Below, one piece after another: positions 7,185 through 10,044 of a stretch of DNA of 10,044 nucleotides. The notes under the pieces were generated by a model that searched no databases, was not told the origin of the DNA, and worked only from the letters and a program-made list of their open reading frames with translations. The translations under genes and the position numbers were made by a program. The first letter of the stretch is position 1. Each line of letters opens with the position of its first letter. Source of the stretch: Pseudomonadota bacterium (GTDB lineage Bacteria; Pseudomonadota; Gammaproteobacteria; Burkholderiales; Burkholderiaceae_B); contig JAEWEH010000173.1 of the NCBI GenBank assembly GCA_023389535.1, positions 1 through 10,044 of the forward strand, written 5' to 3'.

Positions 7185-7709
7185 ATGGATGATGAAAACC
7201 AGGGCCTCTACCGTTCTCAAATAAGCCGGTTGATTGATCTATTGGCCTGTGGCGACCTGGACCCGCCTGAAACCGAACGCATCGCGAAGATCTGCGTCCA
7301 GGCCCAGTCGGACCCAGCGGCGACGCTGCTCAAGCACTATGGCGCCGATGCGGCCAAGGTGGCCGAGTACGACGCCGACGGGGTGGCGGCTTTCATCATC
7401 TTTATCGAGCTCGAGGATTATTTCGCCGTTGCCGACACCGTTGACGAGCTCTACGAACAAATCATCGACGCTTTCGAACGGCCCGCGCTGCCGGGCTATC
7501 CTTACGACGACAACGACTTCGTAACGGTGTCGGATTTTTATCGCTGGGTGGACAGCCAGTTGCTGGTCCATCACCCGAAATACCAGTTGATTGGTTTCGG
7601 CGAAAGTTACAGCCATGACTTCCAGGTCATCCTGGTGCGCCGCGACGACGTGGAAGAAATCCTTAACCTTTGCGCAGCGCTGGGCGTGCTCGCCGGACGC
7701 TGCGCGTGA
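7185..7709 (+). CDS. Acidic hypothetical protein, tex operon
   Basis: I do not recognise this 174-aa protein. It is strongly acidic: by hand count 33 Asp/Glu against 12 Lys/Arg, with clusters at EYDADG (61-66), IELEDYF (74-80) and YDDNDF (107-112). It has no signal peptide or clear transmembrane segment, so it should be cytoplasmic. The N-terminal 50 residues look helical (SQISRLIDLLACGDLDPPE). The C-terminal half has aromatic, beta-rich stretches (DFYRWVDSQLL, YQLIGFGESY, DFQVILVRRDDVEEIL), and three cysteines lie at 22, 37 and 163 plus one at 173. A good ribosome-binding site, the 4-base gap after tex, and codon use like its neighbours all support a real gene. It is probably translated from the tex transcript and could assist Tex or be unrelated. 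The long antisense and overlapping frames here read as low-complexity shadows. Confidence 0.85.
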   Translation: MDDENQGLYRSQISRLIDLLACGDLDPPETERIAKICVQAQSDPAATLLKHYGADAAKVAEYDADGVAAFIIFIELEDYFAVADTVDELYEQIIDAFERPALPGYPYDDNDFVTVSDFYRWVDSQLLVHHPKYQLIGFGESYSHDFQVILVRRDDVEEILNLCAALGVLAGRCA

Positions 7710-7750
7710 ATCCAGATGCGCGGGCGCACATCGCGAAGTAGCGCGTGGCG

Positions 7751-7780
7751 GGCAGCCCCCGGAATGCTCAGGGAGCTGCC
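7751..7780. terminator. Stem-loop between convergent genes, possible 3'-end element
   Basis: GGCAGCCCCC (7751-7760) pairs with GGGAGCTGCC (7771-7780) as a 10-bp stem with one mismatch, around a 10-base loop. It lies 41 bases after the acidic-protein stop and 9 bases beyond the trpS stop on the other strand. Neither side has a T-tract, so classical intrinsic termination is not supported. It may protect 3' ends or pause polymerase for Rho. Confidence 0.35.
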
Positions 7781-7788
7781 ATGCTGTA

Positions 7789-9114
7789 CTAAAGTTCGCC
7801 GATGGCTTCCTGCACTTGCGCCAAGCGGGCGGCGTCCAATCGGGCCACCACCGCTCCGTCTATACAAAGTATCGCCGTATCGCCCTCGCGCTGCGCCAGC
7901 GTGTCCAGATCGCGATTTTGCAGTCCCTTGATCGCAGCGCCCGCCTGCTGTGGATGATCGAAGGCCTCCGACAACAGCAACTCTTCGCCGCTGGCCGCCA
8001 ACAGACGAAAGCGGAAACGCCCATCATCGTCGCGGAAACTGATGAAACGCGCGCGCTTGCCGCCGCCTTTCTTCGCATCCGCCCCACCCTGGATCGAAAC
8101 AGCGGCCGTGCGCAAGCCCACCGCCTCGCGCAATTGCTCCATCAGAGGATGCGACAGGCGGCGAGCCTTGGCGGCGCCTGCCTGCAGGATATCCTCGATA
8201 CGTGCGGGGCTGGCCATGAGCTGGGCGTAATGCTCGCGCATCGGTCCGAGTTCAGCATCGATCTGGTCGCACAGGCGCTGCTTGGCTTCGCCCCACCCCA
8301 AGCCCGATTCCAGCTGATCGCGGAATTCATCCGATTGCTGACGCGTGGCAAAGGCCCTGAACAAGGTATACAGATGCGAGCCTTCGGCATCCTTGGGCTC
8401 ACCGGGTTCGCGCGAATCCGTAACGATGCGCATGACGGCCGAGCGCAAGGCCTTGGCGCCGCCCTCGAACAAGGGGATGGTGTTGTCATAGCTCTTGGAC
8501 ATCTTGCGCCCGTCCAGCCCGGGCAGTGTCGCGACCTCGTCGTCGATCTGCACTTCCGGTAAAACAAAGAACTCGCGTCCCCGGCCATACAAATGATTGA
8601 AGCGCTGTGCGATGTCGCGCGCCATCTCCAAATGCTGGATCTGGTCGCGCCCGACAGGGACCTTGTTGGCATTGAACATCAGGATGTCGGCCGCCATCAG
8701 GATCGGGTACGAAAATAATCCCATGGTGATACCATCGTCCGGCTCCGCTTGGCGCGCCACATTCTGATCGACCGACGCTTTGTAAGCGTGCGCGCGATTC
8801 ATCAGCCCTTTGGCGGTCACGCAGGTCAGCATCCAGCAGAGTTCCGGGATCTCCGGGATGTCCGACTGACGATAGAACGTGACTTTATCGGGATCCAGGC
8901 CGCAAGCCAGCCACGTCGCGGCAATTTCCAGCCGCGAGCGCGCGATGCGCTGGGGGTCGTCGCACTTGATCAAGGCATGGTAATCGGCCAAAAAATAAAA
9001 GGCGTCCACGCCGGACTGTACGCTGGCCTGTATGGAAGGCCGTATGGCGCCTGCGTAGTTGCCCAGATGCGGGGTGCCGGAAGTGGTGATGCCAGTCAGT
9101 ACGCGGGTATTCAT
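7789..9114 (-). CDS. trpS: Tryptophan--tRNA ligase with extra C-terminal domain
   Basis: This 441-aa class I aminoacyl-tRNA synthetase charges tRNA-Trp. The HIGH-type signature TPHLGN is at 14-19 and KMSKS is at 204-208. GDQI-type residues appear as [10 protein letters not shown] (154-163), with [13 protein letters not shown] at 133-145. The catalytic and anticodon-binding parts end near residue 336, matching the roughly 330-aa size of E. coli TrpS. A Gly/Lys linker (343-353) and about 90 further residues follow. Residues 355-398 ([20 protein letters not shown], then [17 protein letters not shown]) resemble the DUF1508/YegP repeat; this is pattern recognition, not a search. ATG 9114 gives [10 protein letters not shown], the usual start for such proteins; no clear Shine-Dalgarno is present. 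It lies 31 bases after zapE on the same strand and may share its transcript. The motif order is intact, so it should be active. Confidence 0.95.
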   Translation of the reverse strand: MNTRVLTGITTSGTPHLGNYAGAIRPSIQASVQSGVDAFYFLADYHALIKCDDPQRIARSRLEIAATWLACGLDPDKVTFYRQSDIPEIPELCWMLTCVTAKGLMNRAHAYKASVDQNVARQAEPDDGITMGLFSYPILMAADILMFNANKVPVGRDQIQHLEMARDIAQRFNHLYGRGREFFVLPEVQIDDEVATLPGLDGRKMSKSYDNTIPLFEGGAKALRSAVMRIVTDSREPGEPKDAEGSHLYTLFRAFATRQQSDEFRDQLESGLGWGEAKQRLCDQIDAELGPMREHYAQLMASPARIEDILQAGAAKARRLSHPLMEQLREAVGLRTAAVSIQGGADAKKGGGKRARFISFRDDDGRFRFRLLAASGEELLLSEAFDHPQQAGAAIKGLQNRDLDTLAQREGDTAILCIDGAVVARLDAARLAQVQEAIGEL

Positions 9115-9145
9115 AAATCGCTACACATGGGTTCAATAAGGGCGG

Positions 9146-10044
9146 CTACAGGACGACGGCCTCGCGGCGCTCCGCTTCAAGGTATTCGCGCGATTGCATT
9201 TCGAGGATGCGGGATACCGTGCGATGAAATTCATTGGCCATCGGGCCCTGAGTATAAAGCTCTTCCGGCTCGCATTCGGCCGACATGATGAGTTTTACCT
9301 TGTGATCGTAGAATACATCGATCAGCCAGGTGAAACGGCGCGCTTCGGACGCTTGACGCGGCCCCATGCGCGGCACGTCCGACAAAATGACGGTCTGGAA
9401 GCGGCTGGCCAGGTCCAGATAATCATTCTGGGATCTCGGCCCGCCGCACAGGGTCGCAAAGTCGAACCATACGATACTGCCGCCCAGGGCGATGGCTTTC
9501 AATTCGCGATTCTCGACCGTCAACACGGGTTTCATGGGCGCCGTGTCCAACAAGCGCTCGAAGTCCGCCTGCAATTCCTTGTCGGTATTGGCCGTGATGG
9601 GCGTCAGGTACATGCGCACCTGTTCCAGCGTGCGGCGACGATAATCGGTACCCACGTCGACGTTCAGGATGTCCATTCTTTCCTGCAGCAACTTGATGGC
9701 AGGCAGTATGCGGTCGCGATGCAATCCTTCCGGATAGAGTGTCGATGGCTCGTAATTGGAAGTCATGACAAATGAGGTGCCGTACTCGAAAAGCTTGAGC
9801 AACAAGCGATAGAGGATCATGGCATCGGCCACGTCGGACACATGGAATTCGTCGAAACAGATCAGGCGGTAACGCTTGGCGATGCGCCGCGCCACTTCAT
9901 CCAGCGGATCTTGCTGGCCACGCACCTCGTCCAGTTCCCGATGGACGCTGCGCATGAATTCGTGAAAATGGACACGCGTCTTGCGCTTGACGGGTACCGT
10001 CAGGTAAAAAGCGTCCATCAGAAAGCTTTTGCCCCGGCCCACAC
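9146..10044 (-). CDS. zapE: ZapE/AFG1-like cell-division ATPase, 5' end cut by window
   Basis: 298 C-terminal residues of an AFG1/LACE1-family P-loop ATPase are present. The frame is open at the right edge, and the N-terminal 60-80 residues, including the first Walker A glycines, lie outside. Counting from the first complete codon (GTG 10042, an internal valine), Walker A continues as VGRGKSFLMD. Family motif HFHEFM is at 25-30, Walker B ICFDEFH at 61-67 (Asp64, Glu65) and sensor-like MTSN at 93-96. YPEGLHRDR (102-110) is also typical. E. coli ZapE interacts with FtsZ and supports division under stress or low oxygen; mitochondrial AFG1 is related. No membrane segment is visible. The following gene, trpS, starts 31 bases downstream with no obvious terminator between, so co-transcription is plausible. 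GTG 10042 is not a true start, because it lies inside the nucleotide-binding loop. Confidence 0.93.
   Translation of the reverse strand, partial: VGRGKSFLMDAFYLTVPVKRKTRVHFHEFMRSVHRELDEVRGQQDPLDEVARRIAKRYRLICFDEFHVSDVADAMILYRLLLKLFEYGTSFVMTSNYEPSTLYPEGLHRDRILPAIKLLQERMDILNVDVGTDYRRRTLEQVRMYLTPITANTDKELQADFERLLDTAPMKPVLTVENRELKAIALGGSIVWFDFATLCGGPRSQNDYLDLASRFQTVILSDVPRMGPRQASEARRFTWLIDVFYDHKVKLIMSAECEPEELYTQGPMANEFHRTVSRILEMQSREYLEAERREAVVL

Noticed and set aside
7591..8562. Plus-strand frame of 323 codons across the end of the acidic gene and into trpS
   Set aside because: It runs antisense through TrpS codons including KMSKS and ignores the stem-loop gap; the composition is shadow-like.

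Overview
The window looks like ordinary core chromosome of a betaproteobacterium. It is most likely from the Alcaligenaceae (Bordetella, Achromobacter or Pusillimonas relatives). This rests on protein style, on the pgeF-rluD/bamD neighbourhood, on a Tex protein close to the family first described in Bordetella pertussis, and on a GC-rich composition (about 60% by eye). The taxonomic call is an inference from reading, not from a search. Coding density is very high and no gap exceeds about 165 bases. I see no rRNA, tRNA, CRISPR array, insertion sequence, phage gene or sign of recent transfer.

Layout from left to right. Bases 1-1586 (minus strand) hold rluD (23S rRNA pseudouridine synthase) followed by the 5' part of pgeF, a peptidoglycan-editing or purine nucleoside phosphorylase-type enzyme. 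The two genes overlap by ATGA. A 50-bp divergent gap with overlapping -10 elements leads right to bamD (1637-2479, plus), the outer-membrane assembly lipoprotein. bamD converges on a DinG/YoaA-type iron-sulfur helicase (2518-4647, minus). A hairpin that could terminate bamD lies inside the 3' end of the helicase gene.

A 163-bp divergent region separates the helicase from tex (4811-7180, plus), a transcription/RNA accessory protein. It contains a GC palindrome flanked by 10-bp direct repeats and a good promoter for tex. Four bases after tex comes a small, very acidic protein of unknown function (7185-7709), clearly in the same operon. It converges on trpS (7789-9114, minus), and a stem-loop sits in the gap. 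The trpS product carries an extra C-terminal domain resembling DUF1508/YegP. Upstream of trpS on the same strand is the 3' part of zapE (9146-10044), an AFG1-like ATPase linked to cell division, cut by the window edge.

Taken together these are housekeeping genes for ribosome maturation, envelope biogenesis, DNA repair, RNA metabolism, translation and division. I found no convincing undescribed multi-gene system. The two items most worth following up are the acidic orphan protein coupled to tex and the additional domain on tryptophanyl-tRNA synthetase.
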